Shown: positions 11,601-24,881 of the stretch, piece by piece | Layout of the letters: each line of letters opens with the position of its first letter | Position numbering within the stretch: position 1 is the stretch's first letter | Assembly: GCA_905331475.1 (NCBI GenBank) | Contig: CAJNYU010003536.1 | Coordinates: 53,727-117,726 of the forward strand | From: Rotaria socialis | Lineage: Eukaryota; Rotifera; Eurotatoria; Philodinida; Philodinidae | Direction of reading: 5' to 3' | DNA: 64,000 nt | Translations under genes and position numbers: made by a program | Notes under the pieces: model-generated | Seen by the model: the letters and a program-made list of their open reading frames with translations, nothing else | What the model was told of the DNA's origin: nothing | Database searches by the model: none

Positions 11601-14179
11601 GGAAAAAACAACTTCATATACGTTTATTCTTTGTGCCAAAACTCGTATTGGTTGCGGTGAAAAGAGTATCAACCGTTTATTAACCATGGAAAATCGAGGT
11701 ATAAAAGAAACAAAAGAAAATATTTACAACGAATGTAAATCTTTTTCTTCTTAAGAGCGACCTGACGCTCCATTTCCACCAACAATCATTGAATCTTCAA
11801 TTAATGCGACGAGTTTAATATTAACATGGCGTAAGGATTTGGATTTCAAGTATGCACCAATTCGATATACATTCATTGAATATCAAGAAGAACATTCGAC
11901 AACCTGGAAACCCTATGATCCAATAAATAAACCCGACGGACAAATAACAAAATTACTTATTCAAAAGTAAGATAAACGATTATCTTTGTTTTTCCTGGAT
12001 TTAACTGAAATATATCTTTTAGTTTAAAACCAAATACAAAATATCGTTTTCGATTAGCATCACAAAATGATATGGGAATAAGTGATTATAGTCGTTCGAC
12101 GAATTTTATTCGAACAAAAGAAAGTGGTATGTAAACAGTCACGCTTAGAATACTCAAAAAATTGATGTACAATTTATAATTGTTTTTAGCACCATTCGTT
12201 CAACCGGCTATTGATTATATATTAACAACTCAACCGTGCCAAATCGATATTTATCTTAAAGTAAATTATCAAATTGCTTCATTTTGATTGTTTATGTTTT
12301 TCTTCTGCTTCTTCTAAATTCAAGGACTTGGATTCAATTGACAATAATACTCGTTTAAAAGTTCTTATGAAACCCATGTCAAATGAAGAAACATTTCAAA
12401 CAAGTTATCATTCAATTAACGAAGATTATTCTATACATTTAGATAACCTATGTCAAAATTCGAATATCAATGAGACGCATGTTTTATATGTTTGTTTAAG
12501 TAATACAGTAGGCGATGGCCCACTTTCGTTTGCACGATATTTTCATATACAATCGCCGGCACCACTAAATATATCAGTTAATTCAATGAACGTGAGCGTT
12601 TTAAGTCCGAGAGAAATATTAGTTCAATGGAATATCAGCCAAATTCTATCATCAATCAATTATCGCATACGATGGGTAGCAGCAAATGAAACAGATAAAG
12701 AAAAAAGTTTGATTGCATCATACAATGAATCAATGGTGATCTTGGATAATCTTATTCCGTTTACTACTTATAAAATTATGATTAATACATTCAATATTAA
12801 TGGAGATGGGCTTTTACATGAAACCGATCTAGTTGGAACATATGAAGATGGTATGAATATTCTACGTTTACTCTTTAAGAAATATCTTCTTTTTTTTTTA
12901 TAAATCTATTGTATGTCTTTTAGTACCTGGTCCAATTGATCAATTAACTTTCTCATACGTTACATTTAATTCCCTACAAATCGAATGGCAAGCACCAAAA
13001 TCTTTAAATGGTATACTTCGTTCGTACGAGTTAACTTATGATAATCATCTATCACTTCCTTCACTAATGAACACTTCGTCGACTCGTGTCAAAACAATTA
13101 AACAACTTTTATCACCAAATATAACATTGTTACGTGTTGATGAATTAGATTCGTATCAAACTTATGAATTTTCTCTATGCGCTTGTACAATTCAATGTGG
13201 TCCATGTATTCATAAATCTATTCAAACCGGTCCACAAAAATTAGCACCATTGCCACCGTTTGATTTATTCATTAACAAACGTAGTGAATTAATATGGAAA
13301 TCATCTATAAAATCGGAATATTATCTCGTTGAATTATCCCATGATCATGGTCATACATGGAAATTTATTGATCAAACATTTAAATCTCCTGTAAACTTGG
13401 CTAAATTTCAATTAAATGATTCAATCGAATATTATTTTCGGATCTATTCTGTCAATCGCATTGGTATAAGTGAATCAAGTCAAATGTATAGACATAATTT
13501 TACCACATTTTCAACATCATTTCCATTAATAAATCCACTTAAATTCGTATCTAATATATTTACATTTACACGAGCAAATCGTTTGCCTTTTTATATTATA
13601 CTCGGTTTGGTTTTACTTCTTATTTTCATGGTTATCTGTATAGTAATAACTTGTTGCTGTTGTCGAATGAAATTAAAGAAAACAAAATTATTACAATCAA
13701 CAAATACATTATCATCGAATTTAAATAGTGCCGAATCCAAACAAAGTTTATATACGTCAACAACATTATTAACACCAATAAAAAAAGAATTAATCATACA
13801 TCGTAATCGTGATAGTCTAGCATTAAGTGATTTATTATATAATAATTTTTCCAGTCGTTCGCCACCACGTCCAATACCAACACCAACTGTCTACGATGAT
13901 TTAAATAGTACAAAAAGTTTATTGACTAATAATAATAATGCAAGCAATCATTCAATTGATGAAACTCAATCGAAAACTGATTATTCTTGGTATCATGCAT
14001 TGCCACAACAATTATATACGTATATGTCAAATAATCATTTAACGAATCGAATCATGGAAGAAAACGAACATGACAGCGATGAAATAGATTTAACAGTAGC
14101 TTTTAATGGTGCGATTTTAATGAACAATGTACCACGATCGAGAGCAGCTGTTAATGGATGTTCATCATTTGCGCTTTAA
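5700..14179 (+). CDS. sdk: Sidekick, Ig/FN3 cell-adhesion receptor (26 exons)
   Basis: Homophilic adhesion protein of the immunoglobulin superfamily, acting at synapses and epithelial junctions in other animals. Exons: 5700-5751, 5826-6516, 6746-6948, 7016-7166, 7219-7343, 7391-7504, 7567-7746, 7800-7999, 8179-8248, 8312-8626, 8755-8799, 8851-9048, 9103-9320, 9373-9565, 9644-10104, 10170-10382, 10444-10672, 10727-10842, 10894-11083, 11137-11328, 11597-11698, 11756-11966, 12023-12126, 12190-12260, 12325-12850, 12924-14179. The join is 6426 bases, 2141 residues, in frame throughout. Exon 1 encodes a signal peptide (MLIKLLCIVYTLFVSIC). Six Ig domains follow, most with the Cys/Trp and D-x-G-x-Y-x-C pattern (DQGSYRC, DQGTYSC, DQGMYQC), then 13 FN3 domains, one TM helix near 13600-13665 followed by CCCC, and a cytoplasmic tail ending SSFAL. 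The 6 Ig + 13 FN3 + TM layout is diagnostic of sidekick. Known sidekicks end in a PDZ ligand; here the end reads as a class II type (F-x-L). AATAAA lies near 14328. Confidence 0.93.
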
Positions 14180-15647
14180 CATAGAAATTGAATTATGTGT
14201 TAACTTATTATTTTTTTGTGTTTGTTATTTTTGCTATACATTCCATACCAGTATTTGTCTGATCTGTTTCTTTTTTTTGTCTTTTTGTTTGTATAAATTA
14301 ATAGAATTGAATGATATATAGGTATTGAATAAATTGCGTGATCAGATCATACAAATATAATATTCAAGAAGATTAACGAAACTTACAACGATCGTCTGAC
14401 AGATATTTTTGGAGAAATCTTGAACTCTTTGATTAGATTATTTTACCAAAATTAAAGCTTTCCAAACGGAAAAGAAACATTATTTCTTAAAACCCTGATT
14501 TTTCAATATCGGAAGGGTATTGAAGTCAGACTCTGGTATTCAATTGCGAGCTCATTTTGACTTTTAAACACAACAATATCTGTTAGTTACGACGAGTTCA
14601 AATTTAGTAAAACATTGTCGACATACGTATATGAAAAACACTAAGCCATTCAAGAAAATTATATTTTAGTTTTTCCAAATGAAATGCTGTTTCACGTATT
14701 TTGTTTATATACGATAACTATTAAATCACTGAAAAATGATTAAACCAGTATTTTAGCTTGAGAAATAATATGATGACGTAGCTATTTTTACTATTTTACC
14801 TATTTGATACTGCGAAGAGCAAATTCGCTATTACTATCGCGATTGAATCTATCGAATGAGAATACTTGAATGATGAAATAGATTTTATCAAATCATAAAT
14901 CGCCATTTCTACTTTAAAAACCTGTCGAATCTTAAAATCATCTTAAGAAAATTTATTCGTTCGAAAGGAAGAATCTATTCTAATCAAGATCTGTCATAAA
15001 AATAATAGAAATTATAAATATCGATTGATGATTTTCGTAGATTCATTTTTTCCGTTATTTTTCTATCTGCCATCTTTGTCAACAGCTATTTATCCATTTC
15101 TCTCGTTCAAATAATAAAAAAAAAGACTTGAGATCTCGACAGATCCAGTAAATATTTGCTATCCTGGTCTAGTCACAATTGATTATAGCACAATTCCGAT
15201 TATTCTTACCGTTATTCGTACCCGTATGACAGTTTATATTTGTTACGCAATGCAAATTCTTACGATTAAGACGCATGTCAACATTTTTATGCTATTCTAT
15301 ACATATAGTATATATATCCCTTAGATATTCTTTTACGGCGTGTATGTCTAAAAAGCAGATAAATCAGTAGTACAATATAATATAATATAATATCTTATAG
15401 GCGAAAATGCGGTCATCAATGCACATAGGAAAATCAAAAAGCAAGTTTGAACGAATGTATACATATGCATGTCATTTTGAGTAGTTCATATGTTTGCACG
15501 GATGATTGCATTCGGAGAGGAGTATACTATATAATTATGTGTATATACAGCTATCGTCTTTTTTCATTTTATGTCATTTTTCATTGACATTTGTAGAAGC
15601 ATTCATTGGGACTCGTAGAAAAAGATACATTGATAGGTGGCAAGAAA
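14180..15647. other. Sidekick 3' UTR and intergenic DNA
   Basis: Starts with a T-rich 3' UTR and an AATAAA at about 14328. The remainder is AT-rich with a short ATAAT repeat near 15376-15392. No gene recognised. Confidence 0.6.
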
Positions 15648-18600
15648 ATGACTGAACAATTCGATCAAGATAGAGGTATATGAATGTGTATTTTATCTAC
15701 TATATAAAATAATTATGAGACATATTTTCTATTCCTATATTAATTATAGTTTCCATCGGAGTTGTCGTGTGTTGTTAATTAGCGATAATGAATTGTTTTG
15801 CTTTTCTATTCTCAATCATAAGAATGTTTTGTCTTAGGCTATCGTCTGTGTATCTGAAAGTTTAATAGGAAAAAAATAATTAGTAGACAAAGAAAAGAAC
15901 GTAATCTCATGGCTTGTACTCGAATTCTTGTTTCGCACAACTAAAAAGAAAATGAGTAGAATGATAAAAATCGATATTATCAATACTCGTAGGAGTGTCC
16001 TTAACAAAAAGAAAAGAAGCATAACATATCAAGAATAGAAATGATTTTCGTTTCCATCTTGATTAATATTAACTCACATTATGAATGACTCGTGCAGTAC
16101 GTCTGCATTCATCAGTTGAAAGTATGAACGAAGTTTATTTAAAATCATGATAGTTACATTTTTCTAAAAAAATTCAGTTGTATCTCTTGTTACTTATTCA
16201 TTACTTCAAGGACATAATTTAGACCATTTGTCGACTGCAATGTCATTAATTAGTACACTAGAAGTCAGCAACGAAGAGCTTGATGGTGAATTTCTCTATG
16301 ATCTACTCGATAAACTTCAAAATGGTGTTATAAGAAAACCGGAAAATTTTAATAATCTCCACTTTCTACTATTTCTACTATACGATTCGTATGGATATGC
16401 ACGTGATCGATATCCTCTATGGCGTTCGTATCATCGTATAAAAAAGAAATATCTCACAGCTAAACATTTAACAATCGATACCAAACATTCTCGTCAATAT
16501 ATTGCCAATGCTATCGAACATTTAATTGATACAAATGTAACAATAACAACATTAATCGAAGAGTATGTTCAAGCAGATTTACAATATTTAAATTCACCAA
16601 TTCATGGCCTATTCAATTCTTATACACCTTTACATACATATTTATATATGGAAAGAGTCGATAAGCCAATAATAAATGACAATATAAAAATCTATCAATT
16701 GTTTCAATCAACCATTACGAAATTATATCAAAATCTATCTTTTGATTTAATACATTTTTCAATTGCACATGGAAAAACAAATTTATTAAAGAAAATTTTC
16801 AATGAAAATACTAATTGGCTAGATTTATCAATGAATTTAACAACTGAACGTGGGTGGTTACCATTACACTATGCATGTTACGTTGGCGATAAAGATACTG
16901 TGAAAACAATTTGTGACAGTTTAACAGCACCAAAATCACCGATTCATTTCGATACAATTTCATTATTAATACCAAATTTTAAACAAGAATTGTTTGAGAA
17001 AAATCCAAATGAATTTATACTTAAAGTATGGGGTGTCGAACATAGCGCACATAAAGCAAAACAGCGAAAATCTCGTGTAAAATCATCAATTGATAGTCCT
17101 CATAATCTATTTACAAAACAGTATTTTCAACAAAAATTAAATTCAAATACTGACACAAGAGATCAACCAGCATTATCAACCAATATTACAAATGATAATG
17201 ACATTCCCGATGCAGATGAACTTGAATTGAGTACATTGCCTCTAATTCAACGTGATGAATTTATTGACAAACTTTTACATATGTGTGATACAAAACAAAT
17301 GCTTATTCCGTCGCCTCTTACTCTCGCATGTCTTGCCATCAATGGAAACATTATTGATTATGAAGAAATTGTTAAAATCTTACTTGAATCACATCTAGTT
17401 GAGTTCGATGGTATCAATCATGAATGTATCCTTAATCATGTCGTTAATTATATGCATAGAAAAGAATATGCTCGTTTTCAATGCGTACAAGTATATCATG
17501 ATACTGAAACTGAAGGACCATCGACCTATGTATTTTATCAGTTCGATGGTTTTATTGTTAGTCAAGATACGAAACCTCTTGCAAGTCCATTATCAGGTTC
17601 AGCAGCAACATTGAATACATCGAAAAATGATGAAGCAGATGAGTCCGAAGGCGATCGCCCGAGTTCAGCTCCGATTAGTGTTCGTTGTCTTATAACTGTT
17701 TTAGTTCTTCGTGATACATTTCTTCAATATCCACGTTGGGATTTTCATTTATTACGTGAAAATATTGAAGAACATTTTTCGGATTTAGAAAATGCTCTTG
17801 GTTGTCGACCAACAATACTCTATCCCGATGGTGATATAATTTCATCGCGTAAACGTAGTGATGCTACATGGGAAGTTATTGTTAAATACCGTTTAAGTTC
17901 TGAAACCGGTGAATCATTATATATGCAAGTTGATTATTTTTTTTTTGATGCGTTCGGTGATCCACTAGCTGATGCCTTAGCGAATGTTTACCAAACACCA
18001 TTCTATATATCATGCATGACAGATTCGACAGTGATGATGAATACAATATTTGACTCATTTTTTAAACGTCGTAATCTTCATCGATGGGGTACAATAGCTT
18101 CAAAACATTTAGAGCATTGTTTCGGTAAGTTATAAAAAATCAGTTTAATAAAAAAAACCAAGCTCTTAGCGTAATCTCTGTGAGATTAAAAATAGTCCCT
18201 TGAAGGTGTTCATTACGATCTGTGAGAGGAGAAGTGTACGTTTTCATCCTACATATTTCAATACTTCTCACAGATTGTGTTTCGCCAAAAATAAGAAGAC
18301 GCTACGATATATAATTTCATTATTTAGATGGGATTTTGCAAACAAAAAATAATTGTACAACATTTTTATCGTTATGTTCAACATTAAATCATTATTATCA
18401 ATTGGATGGTGATCCGTTTATAGAAGAAAATTCAGCAACAATACAACGAATATTTGTTCATGCATTTGCTTGTTGTGTACGACGTAATGCAAAAATTGAA
18501 CTTGATTATTTAATTAAAAATCATGCTTTAATCTATTATGATTCATGTCGAACAAAACCAAATGATATTCGACATAACATTTTAACTTATTGTGTCGTAA

Positions 18601-20161
18601 GAAATTTAGCTGTTGTATTTGATCAATTAATGACCAATATGAAAACATCGATGTATAAAACATATCAAAATTCAACGAATCCTGATTGGCAACCACATAT
18701 TGCTTGGAAAGAAATTATTCATGTTATTATTGATCCTGTTTTACAACAACAAAATGATTTTACTCAATTAGCTTGCTATGGAGATACAAATACAAATGCT
18801 ACATCTATCGGCAATATACCTGTACTTCATGTGACAGACGAAGAATATATTCGATGTATTAATTCAAGAAACACAATTGTATCAAAAGCAAAAAGAAAAT
18901 TAACTCGAGAGCCAACTGAGCTAAAACGAACACGAGCAATAACACATCAATTGAGTGTCTGCGATCCGCATCGAATGAAGGATGCTCGTAGTGACTCAAA
19001 TGGTCTTACACCAAATCAAAAAAATAGAATTTTCAGTTTACAAAGTAATGGGAATAGTTCGGGAGCAGAAAACAATGAAAATTTAATGAAAAAATCAAGA
19101 AATATTTTTAAAAATGTTAATCGATTACGTTGGCGTGGTAAAAATGAACGCCATAGTACAGGTGGGCTAACAGTGGACCCATATCGTTCGAAAAAACGTA
19201 CAAGTTCACCAACTGCAATACCGAAATTCAATGAATTATCAAGACCATCAGACGTGTTGAGTCTAGTAAGTAGTATATATATACTATAGACGAATTATAT
19301 TCTTAATCTATTTACGCATATATTCTAATTTATCTCTTTTTTTCCCCCGGTATCAGTTCATTTTATCATAGGAAATGATAATGAGAGATTTCTTTTCCAA
19401 TTATAATCTCAAAGAAAATCTGTCAGCACATATCTTACGACGACACTAGTAGTTCGAAAAACAAATATCATTGATTTTATAGGTTTGAATTAACAATAGA
19501 AACTCGTCTACGTTTATGTACAGAAGAAATAAGATTGATATACAAGTAATAATCATTTTTCTTTAACAAGAAAAACTTTTTCTAGGATGAACGCATACTT
19601 GCGAATTCTTAGGTTGAAAAAAAATATTATATGTAAGTTAGACTAAAACATATCTAATAATTACCAATAAGGGCAATAGGAAACTTTTAATTTTTTCTGC
19701 ATGTTATTGTTATGATAAAATAAAAAAGCTTAATAAGACTTAGGATTTATTGATTGGATATTTATTTACAATCTTTTTCGTAGCCTTATGTTAACGATGC
19801 TGAATTGAATGACAATGATGAGAATTCTGATGCATCCGATGCTAATTTTCTTACAAAACTAATTTTGAATCATCAACTGAAACTTCATGGTCGTCAAACG
19901 ATTGGCGGTGCTCAAACACAAAGACATTCATCACATCAAACAACTCTGCACCATATGCAAGCCATGTTTCGACCTATTCAGCATAGAATAAAAACTCCTA
20001 TTGAATATGAACAAATGCCAATGACTAGAACAAAACGAACTATGAAATTACGGCGAACAGCAAGTATTTGTAATAATGATAAAAAGAACGATGAAAAAAA
20101 TACTGAACAAGAGAGGCAATACCAAATACATCAAGAATCGAATACAATTGCTATTTCATAG
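15648..20161 (+). CDS. Uncharacterised 1081-residue protein with ankyrin-like segment
   Basis: Not recognised as a named family. Proposed exons: 15648-15675, 16223-18124, 18328-19265 and 19784-20161; they join in frame (3246 bases). The tiny first exon (ATG, then ACTGAACAATTC) is the least certain; without it translation could begin at the ATG at 16240. The N-terminal half is mostly helical. An ankyrin-type unit reading GWLPLHYACYVGDKDTV lies near residue 220 and may belong to a short ankyrin array. The middle has a folded-looking region (RWDFHLLRENIEEHF through MQVDYFFFDAFGDPLADALANVYQTPFYI). The C-terminal 300 residues are basic, Ser/Asn/Lys-rich and probably disordered. No signal peptide or clear TM segment, so probably cytoplasmic. 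It follows sidekick in the same orientation but is separated by 1.5 kb. AATAAA occurs about 30 bases after the stop. Confidence 0.72.
18218..18275. repeat. Short inverted repeat in an intron
   Basis: ATCTGTGAGAGGAGAAGT at 18218-18235 is mirrored, with a small bulge, by ACTTCTCACAGAT at 18263-18275, giving a potential hairpin in the 203-base intron of the uncharacterised gene. This intron is longer than most here and could hold a decayed foldback element. Confidence 0.5.
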
Positions 20162-20900
20162 TTCATTTTGTTCTGTACATTTTTGATGACAAATAAAAAA
20201 AGATCAATAAGTCTGAAACTTACTTTTTATTATCATTAATAGCTACAAAAGAAGAAAGATAATGATAAACATTTCTCGTCATAGCTATGTATCACTTATA
20301 TACAGTTCTAGCATTATCTTTCATCAACCGACCCATGATAATCCTAAAGGGCGTAGAAAAAGTGTCTACTACTTATTTAATATAAATTCTACACAAGTGT
20401 TTGTCTTTTGTGTCAATCTTCTCGATAAATATAACAACGTAGGATTTTACTTGATACAAACAAAAGGTAAACGAAGTCAATTTTTCTTTGTAAATTTTAA
20501 CACATCGACACTTAAACAGAACAGTTTATCATTTTTAAATACAAGAATAGAATCTGTCACTTAAGAAAAGTAATAGAATTAGTAAGCTACCGACTACTGT
20601 CCATGATCAGACAACGAGAGGACTATAGAGATCTTTCCACTTGTGAAAAACTATTGTGAAAATCTGCAATTGAATTCGTTTCTATTTCAATTCTCTTTGC
20701 TTAAACTGCATAGACTTAATATCATATAAAATGACATACAACCGATCTTTTCAAAGATTTCAATATGTCAAGTTTTGAATTTACAAGTGCATAGCGCTTC
20801 CTAGACTCTTAAACACGGTTTTTCTACAAGCCGAGGAAATAAATACTGTTCATGCAACATTTTTCTTTCTCAATAATCTACATAATCTCTCGTCTGTTTC
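20162..20900. other. Intergenic, no gene seen
   Basis: Includes the polyadenylation region of the preceding gene. A 100-codon open frame at 20262-20564 starts at an ATG but has no recognisable domain or splice context and is not called. Confidence 0.55.
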
Positions 20901-20984
20901 GTTTTTAAAAGTAAATGTCACTGTAGCAACAACAACAAGTGAGTAACTCTGTTTTCTAGTGTACTCTACGTATCAATTCTATCT

Positions 20985-21413
20985 CAGCGACAATGTGTAC
21001 CGGCACGGGGCTAAGCTCTTTGCTTCGTGCAAGTGGATCGAATGGATGGGTTTACTACTGGAGGAAGTATATGGCAACTCAATCAGCACCTATGCTCCAG
21101 TTCTCTGCTCACGGTGATTCATCAGATACTGTTTATTTAGATGACGTCTCTGTTGTTGACGTCAACATCAAGACCAATCGGTTGGCTTATGTGGCGTGCA
21201 TCTTCTTGCATGGGCAGTGGTGATGGAGGGCGAATCAGCATTTCAAGTTGTAAAATTAATTCTGGTGAAAACTGCTATATGAGTCGTTGTCAGACTGACT
21301 ATAACTTTCTTGGTCAATCATTCTCGGTTACAGTTGGCAATACTTACAGAATTTCATTTTGGTATCCTAAAACTGGAGGTGATAGCGGCAAGTTCTATGT
21401 AGATATAAAATAA
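20985..21413 (+). pseudogene. Fragment of a secreted-type repeat protein, frameshifted
   Basis: Two overlapping frames together read like consecutive copies of one extracellular beta-sandwich domain. The first frame (from about 20985) carries WVYYWRKY...LQFSAHGDS...YLDDVSVVDVN, the C-terminal half of a copy. The second (to the TAA at 21411-21413) starts at the equivalent of TSRPIGWLMWRASSC and runs through CYMSRCQTDYNFLGQSFSV, TVGNTYRISFWY and GGDSGKFYVDI, most of the next copy. They are offset by one frame near 21170 and the start of the second copy is missing, so a small deletion or frameshift has broken the gene. A preceding exon may end at 20939, before a GTGAGT donor. The family resembles galactose-binding-like domains, but I cannot name it. 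Probably decayed; a 3'-terminal exon of a longer gene is less likely. Confidence 0.5.
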
Positions 21414-23650
21414 TGTAGAAATTCATCGCAGTACTAATCACGAAATAGACACAGCAGAATTTTTTTCTTACTGCGATTAAAATCTCATGTCATTTCATCT
21501 AAAAGTTTTTGACCTCAACTGGAAAGTCTTATTAATCGATTCTTCAGTCTTTCTATTACTTGATAAAAGTCTAAAAACACTTCTCAGAAGATCTCAAACT
21601 TTCGCGATTAACATAATCCGATTTTTTGTCGACATATATGTATTCTATACTAGTAGCAACATTATACTATGTGTATTGCTGAATTGAGACTATGTAGCAT
21701 GGGCAGGTTTTCATATGAAAAATCACGTGACATATCAATCTTTCGTACACTTTTATCTGATTACAATGCAATTCATCGAAAATTCGATTTTCCTATTGTG
21801 CATGCGCGTTGTACTTTGATTGTATTCGAACGTGTATGTAAATACAAATTTAAATCTTTGAGTTTTACTTATTAGTTATTTATTTGTCATTCGTTACGAT
21901 TCGGGAAGTGTATACTCAGCTATACTGTTTCCTTTTTAATTTCTTCAAAACATTTGGTTCTAAAATGTTCTTCCTCATTATTATAAGATATGCGAAACTG
22001 CTAACCTGAAAAGAAATAGATCTATCGATAGAGAATATCGCAGTTTGCCTATTTCAAATTATATCTCCGCTTTCAGATTTTATTGTCAATTCATAATCCT
22101 GATTCCAGTGAGAGAAATCAGAAGTGACGAACTGCCTTTTACCAAAGCATGTTTCAAAAACAGATAGATGAAGATAAATGATGATCTACAAAGTTGAAGC
22201 ACCCCACTTAGTCTAGTTTGGTATACTCTTACAAATAGACTGAACTAAGTTGCTATAGAATATAGTTTATTACAGCTGATTTCATTTTTTTTCAGTTAGT
22301 CTCATAAGAAAAATGATTTTGAGTTGGATATCAACTCTACAAGTAGATGACGTGTGACATTCTCTATCATCTAGCTACTTCTTTTGTTTTCACATGAGTA
22401 CATTTTCATCTCAGTTAGCAAACGCTAAATAATCGAAAGTACGTCATACAATTGTCAAGTTCGATGCGAAGCAAAACATTAATGTAATCCGCCCCGAGTT
22501 TATTTTTTCGACGTACGCATCACATTGTCATATTTTATGTCGATCATCGCGAAAACCAAAAGTTACGGAAAATTCGTTCGCACTAGCGGTGAAAGTATCA
22601 AGCACGAATTCCCCGCATTTTTTTTCGACTCTTCAATCTGAAGCTCCGTTCACTCACAAATGTTGTTTCTAAATGACGAAAATGAAAGAAATCTGTCGCG
22701 AGATAATTAAAATGACGCCATCAACAGATGTTTGGAAAACAGTGTATTCATTTACAGTTGATTTGAGATAATGAATCATAGAGATAATTAATAGCTCGTT
22801 AGGAATGTATCGCATAGTATGAATATCATTATGTCTACATGAACCGTATGTAAAGCTTCTTCGGATTTAAGGTTCTTCGTAGGAGATCGGGATTCGAGCT
22901 TCACATCGCATTCCGTTTTCGAGTGAAACTCGAACGCCATCTAGTTTCGTTTTGTTTTTAGCTTTTCTATTTAAAATAGGTTCTGTTAGGAAAACGATGA
23001 ATTTGTTTTTTCTTTTTATAGTTTCACTAATGATCAACCGATCAGTGTCAAATAAAATTAACATCCAAGTAATTACAATCATTTTTAAAAGTTAATCACT
23101 GATTTCAATCCTGCTTTTCAACTCTGCTTAAAGTTGTTATTTCATTGAAATCGATGAATCCATTAAGCTACAATAGATCATTATGAAATGAACGTCGAGA
23201 AATTTTTGGCAGATATACATTTATTTACTCTTGTAGACAAAAATATTTCAATATTTCAATCGAATCAATAAGTTCACAATTATTTACTATCATAGTCAAT
23301 AATGATTGATCATTGTGAATCATATGAAATGATTATAGATTTTTATAGTATGTTTTAAAATGACATTTGACTATATGATGGTTCTTCAAGACATGCACTA
23401 TTAATATCTGAAGTGGCTTATTGAAAAAAGTCAAAAATAATTTATATTTTCGCTTACAATAAAAATAAGAATAAGTATTTCCCGTCATCTGCAGGAACCT
23501 ATTTATGATAAAACAACAACACAAAAAAATGAAAGAAAAACACAATTTTCTTGCTAATTTTGATTTGTAATCGATGAAGCAGAACGATTTATTTGTCTAT
23601 GATGATTTTTATTTTGTATTTACCTAATAATTAATCGATAAAAACAATCG
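21414..23650. other. Intergenic, one dispersed repeat
   Basis: About 2.2 kb with no supported coding exon. A dispersed repeat copy lies at 22890-22956. Short open frames at 21487-21875 have no recognisable content. Confidence 0.55.
22890..22956. repeat. Dispersed repeat, copy 1
   Basis: Matches 31546-31606 in the same orientation: both share GCTTC(A/G)CATCGCATT, then TTCG(A/G)GTGAAACT(C/T)GAA(C/T)GC and CTAGTT in the same order and spacing. The core TTCGAGTGAAACTCGAA is itself a near-perfect palindrome. Probably an ancient transposon end. Confidence 0.6.
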
Positions 23651-24881
23651 ATGTCATCCTTAGTTTATATTCCTCGTTCGACATTCAATGAAGAAGATGT
23701 GCAAAGTCTGGCTAACATATGTTTATCAGAAGATACAGCACGTGTCGATAAGCATGGAGGTCGTCGAGCAGCATTTCAATATCTATTGAAATTAAAATCA
23801 TTCGGGATGGATTTATCATCTTATATTGATTCAGAAAAATGGGAAACATTAATAAAAAAAATGGAGAAATTAAAAAATTTTGATTACTATAAACAAAATT
23901 ATGATGAAAACAGAGATAATACATTTGAAGAATATTGGGAATTAAATAGTACATCACAAAAAATTCATCCAAAAGCTAAAAATAATCGAAAATATACAAC
24001 GGAACATTTTCAACCTGAACAATTAAAAGTGTATTTTAATAAAAAGCAAATCGAAAAAATTCCTTATTCAGAAGCTACTTTAGAATCAAGTGGTTTTGTT
24101 GATAGTGATACAAGAGTTAATATGAGAAAATATCCAATTAGTGAACGAAAAAATAAAGGTCAAATAAAAACAATTAAAGGAAGAATTGAACAAGCTGTTT
24201 TTCATGTTCCACCTGGAAAACAAGTTATTATTTTAGATTTTGCAGATGATAGAATGCCTGGAGGTAATTGGATGATTTATTTTATAAATGAATTTCATTA
24301 TTAAATATAAAATAGGCCTTTTTCTTTATGGTGCTTCAACACAAGAAGAAACAATCTGTTATAATTCGAATACATATCGAGCTTTACTTGATTTTAAATA
24401 TCAAAGGTTTGATGGAGGTTTTATGATTCCAGAATTTGGTTGTTTATATATTAAAAATGTGAAATTTTTTCAACCAGCTGATCCTAGTGTTAATAAAAAT
24501 GTCGATGTAATTGCTGCTGCTTGTTATGATTTAGCAGAAGTACATGGATTACATATTAAAACTAAAGAAGATGAAGATCTCGAAAGTTGTACGCAAAAAA
24601 AATTTGAAACAATAATTGCTTCTGCACAAGCTAATAGTAACGAAAATGGAGAAAATACTTATCTGATTTTAGGTCCAATTGGATGTGGAGCTTTTGAAAA
24701 TGATACTACAACTATTATTGAATTATGGAAGAACGTTTTATCAAGCCCATTAAATGAAAATTCAAAAACTAAACAACATGATGCTTTTGAAGAAATCTGG
24801 TTTCTTGATATAAAAGATGATAAATTAATATGTTTTGAAAATATTTTTCAACTTGATCCAAAAGAAAGAATGGAAATTTAA
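23651..24881 (+). CDS. Microbial-type poly(ADP-ribose) glycohydrolase (macrodomain)
   Basis: Predicted to remove ADP-ribose from modified proteins by cutting the ribose-ribose or terminal bond; family of the bacterial/fungal PARG fold (TIGR02452 type). Two exons, 23651-24263 and 24316-24881, with a 52-base intron, give 392 residues. The N-terminal 130 residues are a helical accessory region (HGGRRAAFQYLLKLK). The catalytic macrodomain follows: VIILDFADDRMPGG at the exon junction, then YGASTQEETIC containing the paired glutamates of the PARG signature, then MIPEFGCLYI, VIAAACYDLAE and LILGPIGCGAFEND, the second phosphate loop. The signature normally has three glycines before the QEE block; here the third reads Leu (PGGL). 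That position is created by the splice, so it depends on the exon join. No TM or signal peptide: nuclear or cytosolic. It converges on an ADP-ribosyltransferase gene 971 bases downstream. Confidence 0.88.

Noticed and set aside
20262..20564. 100-codon ATG-started open frame
   Set aside because: No recognisable motif, no splice context, composition like translated AT-rich DNA.
22880..22900. Minus-strand CTCGAATCCC resembling a tRNA T-arm
   Set aside because: Stem partner GGGAT is missing on the 5' side; the sequence belongs to a dispersed repeat.
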